64,000 nt of DNA from an uncultured Bacteroidales bacterium (GTDB taxonomy: Bacteria > Bacteroidota > Bacteroidia > Bacteroidales > UBA3824), in assembly GCA_937877455.1 (NCBI GenBank), contig CALFIU010000063.1, positions 1-64,000 of the forward strand. Direction: 5' to 3'. The position numbers and the translations under genes were made by a program. The notes beneath the pieces are model-generated. The model did no database searches, was not told where the DNA came from, and saw only the letters and a program-made list of their open reading frames with translations. Shown one piece after another: positions 44,655 through 52,609 of the stretch (its first letter is position 1; the number at the start of each line of letters is the position of its first letter).

Positions 44655-47600
44655 TCAGAAATCTTTTGCAACTCTAAAACCAGTACGTCGTCCTAATCTT
44701 GTTGCATCGCTGAATCCTTGGGTTGCTATTTTTATTTTGCTACGCTCCGTTGCATAAGACCCCCCTCTTAGTGAAACCATTGTTGAACGACCACGAACAA
44801 GCACTTCTACATCAGAATTGCGCACTACATTGAGATCCGAAATCTTAAATGTGTCGGCGCATATTTCCCATACATTGCCAAACATATCATAAAGCCCTGT
44901 AGATGATGGTTCTAATGTCGCAGTGCAATGTGGAACACCTCCCGAATTTCCAGACAACCATGATGTTTTGTTAAGATATTCGCTCGATGGCGCACCGTTT
45001 TTTATGTTTCCTTTTGCGGATAATGTGGCTGCATATTCCCATTCAAGTATTGTTGGAAGGCGTAGACGATAAAACTTACAAAATTCTTTAACAAGTTCAA
45101 AATTCAACGAACCACAAGGATAAAGAGCCGATTCATTTTTAATATCCCAATATCCACCATTCTTGTTGAAAAAAACTTTAACTTCTGATGTTGAGTTTTT
45201 TTCGGTTAAATAACCTTCGGGCTTGGCTGCAGCATTGAGAAAGTTGGCAAGCATACGACCATTAACCTCCGTTTTACAAAGATAAAACTTTTTTATTTGC
45301 AATAGTTTGTTTCTCGACGACACGTCGCCCTGAACAATTGAAAACGTAGAATATGTACCTGCTGGTATGCCAATAAAATTTTCTGACGGAAAATTTTCAG
45401 CTTTATATTTATACGCTTCTATAAGTTCTGGTGTACGCCTATCGTTGGGATTTTGACGTACAATGTTGCTACACACCATTATAAATGCAGGATAATTGCC
45501 AGCGTTTTTTAAACTATCGGCTATATTAAATAAGGTGTATAACCGTTGGGCTTGCGATTGTGATTTTTTTATTTTGGCTTGCGAGTCTTCGTCCAAGTTG
45601 GTAAACTCGGCAAATCTATAACATACTACTGCTTTTTCGTATTCGCCATTGTTATAATGTTGTTCCGCTGTTTTGAAAAAATGTTTGGCGTAGTCTTGTT
45701 CAGACTGCGGCGTAAAAGATGTGTCTTCTTGCGATACTCTTCCATCTATCATCGAACGAAGAAGTTTTGCGGCACGCTCTTCTTTTTGCTGGGCATCTTT
45801 ACTTATGCGAACGGCTTCTTGAATTGACGAATCGGCTCGTTGACCTGCTATTTCTGCCAAAAGTTGAAGTTTTTCGGCATCTTCGGTTTTTAGCATGGCT
45901 ACAAGTGCGAGGTTTTCTGCTTCTTGTTTGGACTGTTCTGCCTGCCACAACGCATCTTGTAGGCGTATATTAAGAGAATCGGCTTCCTCTTTGGCATTTA
46001 TGGCAATGTGTCGTTCTTTAACAGCCCAAACAAATGCAAACGTTGTTGCCAACATCACTACAAAAGATACAACAGCAAAAAGTTTTGTTCTACGTTGAAT
46101 CTTTTTTTGAGTTTGCAAACTTAATTCTGCAGCCGCCGCTTTTTCTTTTTCGAGGTTTAACAATCTTTCGTTATGCTTACGCTCTTTTTCTTTTTCGGAT
46201 TCTTCGTTATTTTTACTTTCAATTATAAAATGTGTTTGCAAATCGGTTGGCGGAGGATTTTTGCTTTTATCTGATAGTAAAAGTGTTTCTGGATTGATTG
46301 GTAAACTGTCGCTTTCGGCTATTCCAAACACTTCTTTGAGCCAACTTTCTGCCAATAACAATTCTTTACCATGCAAAAGCAATAGAGTATTTCTATCGTT
46401 TTCTACCCAACGTTGAGCGTATGCTGATAATTTTGTATGGTGATTGATATAATCTCTATCGCTGTCAAGAAGGCGTATCAAATCGGAAAAACCTGTTGAT
46501 ACGTCCATGCGGTCTAATGTTATAGAAAATTCGTCAGAAGGTATTGTTTTCTTTATATCCATCAGTATATCCGACAAAAAAACAGTTATAACACGTTTTG
46601 CATTTTTATGCGCATACTCATATTCGGCTATGTTTTCTGCATTTGATACATAAAGTGTTGATACAATGCGAACAAAATTTTTACAACGTGTTATCTGTGC
46701 GTTTATTTGTGCTGTTCGTAAGTCGGCTTTTTTAGGTAGATATTTTTTTTCAAACCATGTGCTTTTTCCTGTAAGCAAAAGTTGTTCGTTTACCTTAGCC
46801 GCAACATCGTAGTCTGCCTCACAATAAGAAATGTAAACCTCAGGAACAATGGGTACACTATTTGAAATGTTAGCCGATAAAAATTCTGTTGTTTCAATAG
46901 CAGTTTCTATGTTTTTGGCTTGCGAAAGTTTTGCCCATGCTTGTGCGTTTTCCAATCCTGTACCTTCGAGAAAAAGCCCTGGAGACTTGCTTTTTTTCCA
47001 AAGTAATGCGCGTTTAAGAAGGTGTTTAGCCGTGGTATAAAACTCTCTATCACATTCTACAACGGTCAACAATTCGTCTATGGAACGTTGAAAAGGACTT
47101 TTTGCGCGTCGTGCTTCCACGTCTGATTCTGCGTCTAAGCCTAATGTACCGACATTTTCCGTTCTATCTATAAACATTATGCATGGTTGGGTCCTTAGTT
47201 GCGATGGCATTTGTTGGGCTTTAAGATTGTCGGCTTGCATAAATACTATGCGTTTTTTTAGGCTATCGGCTGTAGAAAGTAATGCTTTGCAACGCGGTGA
47301 GTTAATAAAGTTTTTGGTTAACAACACAACCACATTATCGGAACCTACGAGCATATCAAACGTGTCGCTATCAAGTTGCTGCGAGTCGTCGGCAAGGGCG
47401 TTGTTGTCGGTGTTTACCGTTATGCAATTGAGATTGAGGGCAGATGTAAGTTTGGCTGCCAATTGGTTATCTGTTGGTGCAACTATAAGAAATACATCGG
47501 CATTATCCAACTCTGCCACACGTCGAGATTCGCATATAAACTCGCTTTGCAGTTGTGTGGGAATACATGGAGGAAGCACAGTTTCGCCACGACTATTGTG

Positions 47601-48590
47601 AAATGTCTTGGTTAATAGCCATCGTTGAGCTTCTTTGCGTTTGCCATCGCTGAGCAACAATTGTGGTAGGCGATGCTTTTCCTCCCATTCGAGCGATTGA
47701 AAAAGCAACTCTGTATGCAACCGTGTGTAACGCTTGTTGCTCTCTATAACGTTGGCAATACCGTCAAGTCCTTGTTGATAATCATCCAAAAAATCCCAAC
47801 GTTCTTGTGGTGCAAATGGTTTTTCTTCTTGTCTAATGTTAATCCAATTAATCTTGGCAATGCGCTCATCTATCATGTCCATACAATCGGTTGGTTCTAT
47901 GTGCATTATAGGTATAATGCGCTTGTTGTATTTTTTTGCCAATGCTATTTCTTTGGCGCAAAAAATAGATTTTACCGAATGTGGTGATATTATAAACAGA
48001 AAATTGTCGGCGTTGCGTATGCCACCATCAATTTGTTCTTGAAAATCAACAGCCAAGGGAATGTTGTTCATATCCACCCAAACCGAGTAACCACGATTTT
48101 GAAGATCGCGAAATAGCCTCATCGCCAACAAACTACTATGGCGACGACCGTAAGAGATAAACACGTTTTTCAATCCACTCGACTCTTGCTGTTCAAGGTG
48201 TTTGGCAGAGTTGAGAAAAGCTATGGCTTGGTCGAGATTGTCGAAAGTTTTTGCTCCATTGGAGGCTATTTTTTCTTTTAGTAACTTTAACGATTGTAAT
48301 TTTTCTTTGTCGAAAACATCATCGCCATCGGTTTCAAGAAAACAGAAAAGTGTTTTGTCGGTTTTTCTAAAACTATCATCTACCGCCTGAGCAACAGCAT
48401 ACACACCTTGCATTTTGGGTGTTAATACATAAAGGCAGAAATCGCAGTTTTCGCGTTCCAATAATTCGGTTTGCATGGCTTTTTCGTCCCAATTATCTGT
48501 AACGGGGTTGAAATAATCAATTTCTAACCTCGGTATTACATAATCGCGCCATTTGGAGCCATTAACCGTTCCGCCTAAAAACACCTTCAT
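44655..48590 (-). CDS. Nucleoside-deoxyribosyltransferase-like / triple TIR / TPR / FGE-like fusion protein
   Basis: This 1311-residue protein is the most unusual in the window. In order: residues 1-130 match nucleoside 2-deoxyribosyltransferase-like proteins (KVFLGGTVNGSKWRDYVIP, then ENCDFCLYVLTPKMQGVY). TIR 1 spans about 141-288 (VFISYGRRHSS, with putative catalytic E214 in SIFCAKEIALAKK). TIR-like 2 spans about 362-510, with Leu at the Glu position (L437). TIR 3 spans about 583-710 (VYISYCEADYD, E656). Each TIR is followed by a similar helical linker (about 289-356, 517-555, 712-795). Then come a membrane helix (about 836-856), a coiled coil (858-945), TPR-like helices (960-1065) and a formylglycine-generating-enzyme-like domain (about 1070-1311, NVWEICADTF, RGGSYATERS, TGFRVAKDF). 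TIR domains of this kind cleave NAD or make NAD-derived signals in bacterial immunity; a defence or regulated-death role is inferred, not shown. No partner gene such as ThsA is adjacent. Confidence 0.85.
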   Translation of the reverse strand: MKVFLGGTVNGSKWRDYVIPRLEIDYFNPVTDNWDEKAMQTELLERENCDFCLYVLTPKMQGVYAVAQAVDDSFRKTDKTLFCFLETDGDDVFDKEKLQSLKLLKEKIASNGAKTFDNLDQAIAFLNSAKHLEQQESSGLKNVFISYGRRHSSLLAMRLFRDLQNRGYSVWVDMNNIPLAVDFQEQIDGGIRNADNFLFIISPHSVKSIFCAKEIALAKKYNKRIIPIMHIEPTDCMDMIDERIAKINWINIRQEEKPFAPQERWDFLDDYQQGLDGIANVIESNKRYTRLHTELLFQSLEWEEKHRLPQLLLSDGKRKEAQRWLLTKTFHNSRGETVLPPCIPTQLQSEFICESRRVAELDNADVFLIVAPTDNQLAAKLTSALNLNCITVNTDNNALADDSQQLDSDTFDMLVGSDNVVVLLTKNFINSPRCKALLSTADSLKKRIVFMQADNLKAQQMPSQLRTQPCIMFIDRTENVGTLGLDAESDVEARRAKSPFQRSIDELLTVVECDREFYTTAKHLLKRALLWKKSKSPGLFLEGTGLENAQAWAKLSQAKNIETAIETTEFLSANISNSVPIVPEVYISYCEADYDVAAKVNEQLLLTGKSTWFEKKYLPKKADLRTAQINAQITRCKNFVRIVSTLYVSNAENIAEYEYAHKNAKRVITVFLSDILMDIKKTIPSDEFSITLDRMDVSTGFSDLIRLLDSDRDYINHHTKLSAYAQRWVENDRNTLLLLHGKELLLAESWLKEVFGIAESDSLPINPETLLLSDKSKNPPPTDLQTHFIIESKNNEESEKEKERKHNERLLNLEKEKAAAAELSLQTQKKIQRRTKLFAVVSFVVMLATTFAFVWAVKERHIAINAKEEADSLNIRLQDALWQAEQSKQEAENLALVAMLKTEDAEKLQLLAEIAGQRADSSIQEAVRISKDAQQKEERAAKLLRSMIDGRVSQEDTSFTPQSEQDYAKHFFKTAEQHYNNGEYEKAVVCYRFAEFTNLDEDSQAKIKKSQSQAQRLYTLFNIADSLKNAGNYPAFIMVCSNIVRQNPNDRRTPELIEAYKYKAENFPSENFIGIPAGTYSTFSIVQGDVSSRNKLLQIKKFYLCKTEVNGRMLANFLNAAAKPEGYLTEKNSTSEVKVFFNKNGGYWDIKNESALYPCGSLNFELVKEFCKFYRLRLPTILEWEYAATLSAKGNIKNGAPSSEYLNKTSWLSGNSGGVPHCTATLEPSSTGLYDMFGNVWEICADTFKISDLNVVRNSDVEVLVRGRSTMVSLRGGSYATERSKIKIATQGFSDATRLGRRTGFRVAKDF

Positions 48591-48700
48591 CTTTTGAGTA
48601 AAAATATGTAAATTGCAATTTTAATAATTTTTTTTTAAGAGACATATAAAAAAAACATTAATTTTAAAAATGTATTTTTTTAATTAAATAGATGCTTGAC

Positions 48701-48721
48701 GCAAATTTCATTTGAAATTGC
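48701..48721. repeat. Dyad symmetry upstream of the ilv promoter
   Basis: GCAAATTTC (48701-48709), ATTT, GAAATTGC (48714-48721): a near-perfect inverted repeat centred about 45 nt upstream of the -33 box of the ilv promoter. It could be an operator for a dimeric regulator. It sits in the 214-nt AT-rich gap between the TIR-fusion start and the leader peptide; nothing else firm is seen at 48591-48756. Confidence 0.3.
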
Positions 48722-48756
48722 CATATTTCTTCTTAAGTAAAAGTGTGAAAAAAAAT

Positions 48757-48786
48757 TTTGATATATAATTTTATTTTATACATTTG
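48757..48786 (+). promoter_or_regulatory. Promoter of the ilv leader and operon
   Basis: TTTG (48757-48760), 18 nt, TACATTTG (48779-48786) followed by CAGCG. Transcription should start near 48793, about 12 nt before the leader ATG. Confidence 0.7.
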
Positions 48787-48804
48787 CAGCGTTAAAAACT
48801 AATA

Positions 48805-48894
48805 ATGATTCGAATTATTGACATAATATCAACCGTGATTGCAGTCGTGATTATTGAAGTACCACGTAAGCAACGGCAAAGTTTTATGTCTTAA
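48805..48894 (+). CDS. Ile/Val-rich leader peptide of the ilv operon
   Basis: A 29-codon ORF starting ATG at 48805 and stopping TAA at 48892-48894. The peptide begins MIRIIDIISTVIAVVIIEVP and continues with nine further residues (RKQRQSFMS). Eight Ile and four Val fall in the first 19 codons and there is no Leu, which matches the products of the downstream operon (isoleucine and valine). The ORF ends 24 nt upstream of the attenuator hairpin's first paired base (48919). In attenuation, a ribosome stalled at these codons for lack of charged tRNA would let an antiterminator form. It is too short for common gene finders. That it is translated is inferred. Confidence 0.8.
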   Translation: MIRIIDIISTVIAVVIIEVPRKQRQSFMS

Positions 48895-48926
48895 TTTTAA
48901 GAAAGAGATTTTTTGAAACCGTTGCT
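48833..48926 (+). promoter_or_regulatory. ilv attenuator: alternative RNA pairings
   Basis: Three segments can pair in competing ways. Segment 2, AGCAACGG (48869-48876, inside the end of the leader ORF), is a perfect 8-nt complement of segment 3, CCGTTGCT (48919-48926), the left arm of the terminator. Segment 1, CCGTGATTGC (48833-48842, in the Val/Ile codon stretch), can instead pair with GCAACGG of segment 2 as CCG and TTGC with a 3-nt bulge. Free translation favours 1:2 and the terminator; stalling at Ile/Val codons uncovers segment 2 to form 2:3 and read-through. Pairings are read by eye; energies were not computed. Confidence 0.7.
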
Positions 48927-48953
48927 ACTAAAAAAAGTTGCAGCGGTTTTTTT
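48916..48953 (+). terminator. ilv attenuator terminator
   Basis: AAACCGTTGC (48916-48925) pairs with GCAGCGGTTT (48940-48949), one G-U pair, followed by a run of T residues to 48953. It lies 42 nt upstream of the ilvB start codon, the place of an intrinsic terminator in attenuated amino-acid operons. Confidence 0.85.
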
Positions 48954-48994
48954 GTATAAAATTGTTGTATGAATTTATTTTTTAACAAAAGGAT

Positions 48995-50692
48995 ATGAAA
49001 TTTTACGACATTACTGGAGCGGAGGCCATAGCACGTGCGTTGATAGAAGAAGGCGTAAACACAGTCTTCGGCTATCCTGGTGGCAACAATCTGCCAGTTT
49101 ATGATTCTTTTTTTAAGTTCAAAGACAAGATAGAGCATGTTCTTGTAAGGCATGAGCAAGGAGCAGTACATGCCGCCGAGGGATACGCTGAAGCATCGGG
49201 CAAAGTTGGAGTTTGCATGGTTACATCTGGTCCGGGAGCAACCAACTTGCTCACAGGAATTGCAGATGCACAGATGGATAGTGTGCCAGTGGTGTGTATC
49301 ACGGGGCAGATTGGAACAAAGTTGCTTGGTTACGATGCGTTTCAAGAAACCGATGTTGTAGGCTTTTCGATGCCAGTTACTAAATGGAATTATCAAATAA
49401 CTCGTGCAGAGGAGATAGCCTCCACTTTTGCAAAAGCTTTTTATATAGCGCGCAGTGGACGCCCCGGACCTGTATTGATAGACATAACCAAAGATGCTCA
49501 AAATGCTGTACTTAAAGAATTTGAGTATGTAAAATGCCGTAAAATACGCTCATACCATCCCTTTCTTAAGCCAAAACCCGAAGCCGTAGAAGAAGCAGCT
49601 TTGTTGCTCAACAACGCGCGTAAACCGTTGATAGTGGTTGGTCATGGTGTTTTGTTGTCGGGATGTCAAAGCCAAGTAATGCAACTTGCAGAGCGTATTA
49701 ATGCACCAGTGGCAAGTACGTTGATGGGGCTGTCGGCATTCCCTTGCGGGCACGAACTTTATGCTGGAATGGTTGGACTGCATGGCAATCTTGCTCCCAA
49801 CAAAATGACCAACGAGTGTGATGTCCTCTTGGCAATAGGTATGAGGTTTGATGATAGGGTAACTGGTAATGTTGAAAAATATGCACGTCAGGCTAAGATT
49901 ATTCATATTGAGGTAGACCCTTCTGAAATTAACAAAATAATTACTTGCTCTGTGGCAGTGGTAAGCGATGCAAAATCGGCACTTGAAGCTATATTGCCAA
50001 AACTTCAGACATCAATACATCCACAATGGCTCGACAAAGTGGCTGAATATCGAAAAATGGAAGAAAAAACCATTATTGCCAAAGACCTTGACCCCGAAGA
50101 ACCAAAACTTCGTATGGGAAGGGTTGTAGATGTTATTTCGCAAATATCTGGTGGTAATATTATTACAGTTACCGACGTAGGACAAAATCAAATGGCAAGT
50201 GCACGCTATTTCAAATACACAAGTACCGATAGTTTGATAACATCGGGCGGACTTGGTACAATGGGATTTGCGTTACCAGCAGCCATTGGTGTTAGTTATG
50301 CTGTTAAAGATCGACCAATAGTGGCAATAATGGGCGACGGCGGTTTTCAAATGACCATGGAAGAACTTGGCGCAGTGATGCAATATAAATTGCCGATAAA
50401 AATTGTGTTGCTCAACAATAGTTATCTCGGCATGATACGTCAACTTCAAGAGTTGTATTATGGCAGTAGGTATTATTTTGGACAAATGGATAATCCCGAT
50501 TTTATAAAAATAGCAGAGGCATATAGAATACCAACAAAACGTATTCAGTGGCAAAACGAACTTATTCCCGCTGTAAATGAAATGCTATCCACCCCAGGCG
50601 CATATTTTCTTGAATGTGTGGTAGAAACCACCGAAAACGTATATCCTGTGATACCTGCTGGTGCTGCCGTAGATGAACAGATTCTTATTTAA
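48995..50692 (+). CDS. ilvB: Acetolactate synthase, large (catalytic) subunit
   Basis: The TPP enzyme condenses two pyruvates to acetolactate (valine, leucine) or pyruvate with 2-oxobutanoate (isoleucine). The 565-residue protein has the TPP-activating E54 in VRHEQGAVHAAEGYA, the opening TVFGYPGGNNLPVYD, and the TPP/Mg motif MGDGGFQMTMEE...NNSYLG (about 443-475). It is the first structural gene of ilvB-ilvN-ilvA-ilvC, behind the attenuator; ilvD, which often leads this operon in Bacteroidota, is not here. ATG at 48995 follows the purine-rich AAAAGG. Codon use has more G-ending codons than the genes in the first 12 kb. Confidence 0.97.
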   Translation: MKFYDITGAEAIARALIEEGVNTVFGYPGGNNLPVYDSFFKFKDKIEHVLVRHEQGAVHAAEGYAEASGKVGVCMVTSGPGATNLLTGIADAQMDSVPVVCITGQIGTKLLGYDAFQETDVVGFSMPVTKWNYQITRAEEIASTFAKAFYIARSGRPGPVLIDITKDAQNAVLKEFEYVKCRKIRSYHPFLKPKPEAVEEAALLLNNARKPLIVVGHGVLLSGCQSQVMQLAERINAPVASTLMGLSAFPCGHELYAGMVGLHGNLAPNKMTNECDVLLAIGMRFDDRVTGNVEKYARQAKIIHIEVDPSEINKIITCSVAVVSDAKSALEAILPKLQTSIHPQWLDKVAEYRKMEEKTIIAKDLDPEEPKLRMGRVVDVISQISGGNIITVTDVGQNQMASARYFKYTSTDSLITSGGLGTMGFALPAAIGVSYAVKDRPIVAIMGDGGFQMTMEELGAVMQYKLPIKIVLLNNSYLGMIRQLQELYYGSRYYFGQMDNPDFIKIAEAYRIPTKRIQWQNELIPAVNEMLSTPGAYFLECVVETTENVYPVIPAGAAVDEQILI

Positions 50693-50729
50693 CTGATATT
50701 TGAAAAAGGCAAGGGATAATTGATATAAA

Positions 50730-51266
50730 ATGAAACATAAATACACATTACTTATATATACAGAAAACCATATCGGTTTGCTTAACAGAATTTCTATAAT
50801 TTTTACGCGACACAAGGTTAATATAGAAACACTTAATACTTCGGCATCGATGCATGGCGATATACATTCGTTCGTAATTACTATATACACCACCGCCGAC
50901 AAAGCCGAACATTTACGAAAGATTATAGAAAAACAAGTTGAGGTACTCAAGGCATTACTCTATGAAGATAGCCAAATTATAGCACAAGAGGTGGCTTTAT
51001 ATAAAGTGTCGATGCGTAGCATTGGCAAAAACAACATTATTGAGCAGATGGTTAGAAACTCAAATGCAAGAATTTTGGCCGTTAACCCAGATTTTATTGT
51101 TATTGAAAAAACAGGAAACCAATCTGAAACACAGGCATTTTTAGAAGAACTTTCGGTATATGATGTTAGAGAATTTATCCGCAGCGGACGTGTTATTGTA
51201 ACCAAACCTATGAGAATGTTGGACGACATTCTGCGAGAAATGGAACAAGAAGAAGAAACCAATTAA
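50730..51266 (+). CDS. ilvN: Acetolactate synthase, small (regulatory) subunit
   Basis: The 178-residue protein binds valine and tunes IlvB activity. An ACT domain fills residues 4-78 (YTLLIYTENHIGLLNRISIIF, then RHKVNIETLNTS). The second half (about 85-165), with ALYKVSMRSIGKNNIIEQMV and EFIRSGRVIVTKP, is the IlvN/IlvH C-terminal domain. It starts 37 nt after ilvB and ends 13 nt before ilvA. Confidence 0.95.
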   Translation: MKHKYTLLIYTENHIGLLNRISIIFTRHKVNIETLNTSASMHGDIHSFVITIYTTADKAEHLRKIIEKQVEVLKALLYEDSQIIAQEVALYKVSMRSIGKNNIIEQMVRNSNARILAVNPDFIVIEKTGNQSETQAFLEELSVYDVREFIRSGRVIVTKPMRMLDDILREMEQEEETN

Positions 51267-51279
51267 TATTTTCAATAAA

Positions 51280-52527
51280 ATGTATTTTCCAAACATAGAA
51301 GACATTGTAAGGGCAAATATAAAGCTTAAAAGTTTTATAGACCAAACGCCCTTAATGCTCAATCATAATTTGAGCAACAAATTTGGAGCAAACGTTTGGC
51401 TCAAACGAGAAGACCTTCAGATTGTACGTTCTTACAAAATAAGAGGCGCATATAATAAGATTTCGAGCCTTAGCGACGAAGAACGTGAACGAGGTGTAGT
51501 GTGTGCATCGGCAGGCAATCATGCACAAGGCGTGGCATTTTCGTGTAACGCAATGAAAATTCATGGCAAAATATTTATGCCTGTTACAACTCCTGGACAA
51601 AAGGTTAAACAGGTAAAAATGTTTGGCAAGGAATACACCGAAATAGTACTTGTTGGCGACACATTTGACGAAGCATTTAACGAAGCCGTTAAAGACTGCA
51701 AAGAAAACAACATGGTTTTTGTGCCGCCTTTTAACGACGAAAAAGTTATAGAAGGACAAGGAACTGTTGCCCTTGAACTTTTGGAGCAAACCGACACCAA
51801 AATCGACTACATATTTGTGCCCATAGGTGGTGGAGGTCTTGCCTCTGGTGTAGGCGCATACATAAAACGTCTTAGTCCCGACACCAAGGTTATAGGTGTA
51901 GAACCTTCTGGCGCACCAACAATGAAAACTGCAGTGGAACAAGACCATGTTGTAACGCTTCAACATATTAATAAATTTGTTGACGGTGCTGCAGTACAAA
52001 CAGCAGGAGAATTGACATTTGAAATATGCAAGCAAGTAATAGACGACTTTGTCCTTGTTCCCGAAGGCAAGGTTTGCACCGAGATATTGCGGCTATACAA
52101 CGAAGATGCTGTTGTGGCAGAACCAGCAGGAGCACTTTCTTTAGCTGCCCTCGATTTCTACAAAGACAAAATAAAGGGCAAAAATGTAGTTTGTATTGTA
52201 TCTGGTGGCAACAACGACCTTACTCGCATTGAAGAAACCAAGGAACGCTCGTTGCTATACGAGGGTTACAAACATTATTTTTTGATAGAATTTGCCCAAC
52301 GAGCAGGCGCACTCAAAGACTTTGTGCTTGAAGTAATGGGACCCGATGATGATATTGCTTTATTTGAGTATAGCAAAAAAAATTCACGTGGCAAAGGCCC
52401 TGCGCTGGTGGGAATTGAGGTAAAGAATCCCGACGACATCAACCGTTTAAAAGCAAATATGGATCGCAAAGGACTAACATACCAATATCTTAACGATAGG
52501 TCAGACTTGTTTCAATATTTAATTTAA
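51280..52527 (+). CDS. ilvA: Threonine deaminase (threonine ammonia-lyase)
   Basis: This PLP enzyme makes 2-oxobutanoate from threonine, the committed step to isoleucine. In the 415-residue protein the PLP lysine is K53 in RSYKIRGAYNK, with the phosphate loop PIGGGGLASGVG, the SAGNHAQGVA motif and CIVSGGNNDLTRIEE. The C-terminus (about 335-415, HYFLIEFAQRAGALKDF) is a single ACT-like regulatory domain, as in the short biosynthetic form, versus two in E. coli IlvA. Placement between ilvN and ilvC makes the operon complete for isoleucine except IlvD and IlvE, and fits the Ile-rich leader. Confidence 0.95.
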   Translation: MYFPNIEDIVRANIKLKSFIDQTPLMLNHNLSNKFGANVWLKREDLQIVRSYKIRGAYNKISSLSDEERERGVVCASAGNHAQGVAFSCNAMKIHGKIFMPVTTPGQKVKQVKMFGKEYTEIVLVGDTFDEAFNEAVKDCKENNMVFVPPFNDEKVIEGQGTVALELLEQTDTKIDYIFVPIGGGGLASGVGAYIKRLSPDTKVIGVEPSGAPTMKTAVEQDHVVTLQHINKFVDGAAVQTAGELTFEICKQVIDDFVLVPEGKVCTEILRLYNEDAVVAEPAGALSLAALDFYKDKIKGKNVVCIVSGGNNDLTRIEETKERSLLYEGYKHYFLIEFAQRAGALKDFVLEVMGPDDDIALFEYSKKNSRGKGPALVGIEVKNPDDINRLKANMDRKGLTYQYLNDRSDLFQYLI

Positions 52528-52532
52528 ACATT

Positions 52533-52564
52533 TTTGGTAATTAATTTTTTAATTACTACTTTTG
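52533..52564 (+). promoter_or_regulatory. Internal promoter for ilvC
   Basis: TTTG (52533-52536), 20 nt, TACTTTTG (52557-52564), in the 82-nt gap after ilvA and 46 nt before the ilvC start. It would let ilvC be expressed even when the attenuator is closed. Confidence 0.65.
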
Positions 52565-52609
52565 GGCATTGATAAAATAAGAAAACTTTTTTACAAAAAC
52601 ATATAAAAA

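Noticed and set aside
44545..44655. TIR-fusion gene and downstream transporter gene taken as one obligatory operon
   Set aside because: A good promoter at 44617-44646 precedes the transporter gene, so linkage of function is not shown.
48884..49501. Minus-strand ORF of 205 codons antisense to ilvB
   Set aside because: No family pattern, Cys/His/Tyr-rich composition of a shadow frame; ilvB is certain on the other strand.
51352..52035. Minus-strand ORF of 227 codons antisense to ilvA
   Set aside because: Shadow of a certain gene; composition rich in Cys and Phe with no recognisable domain.
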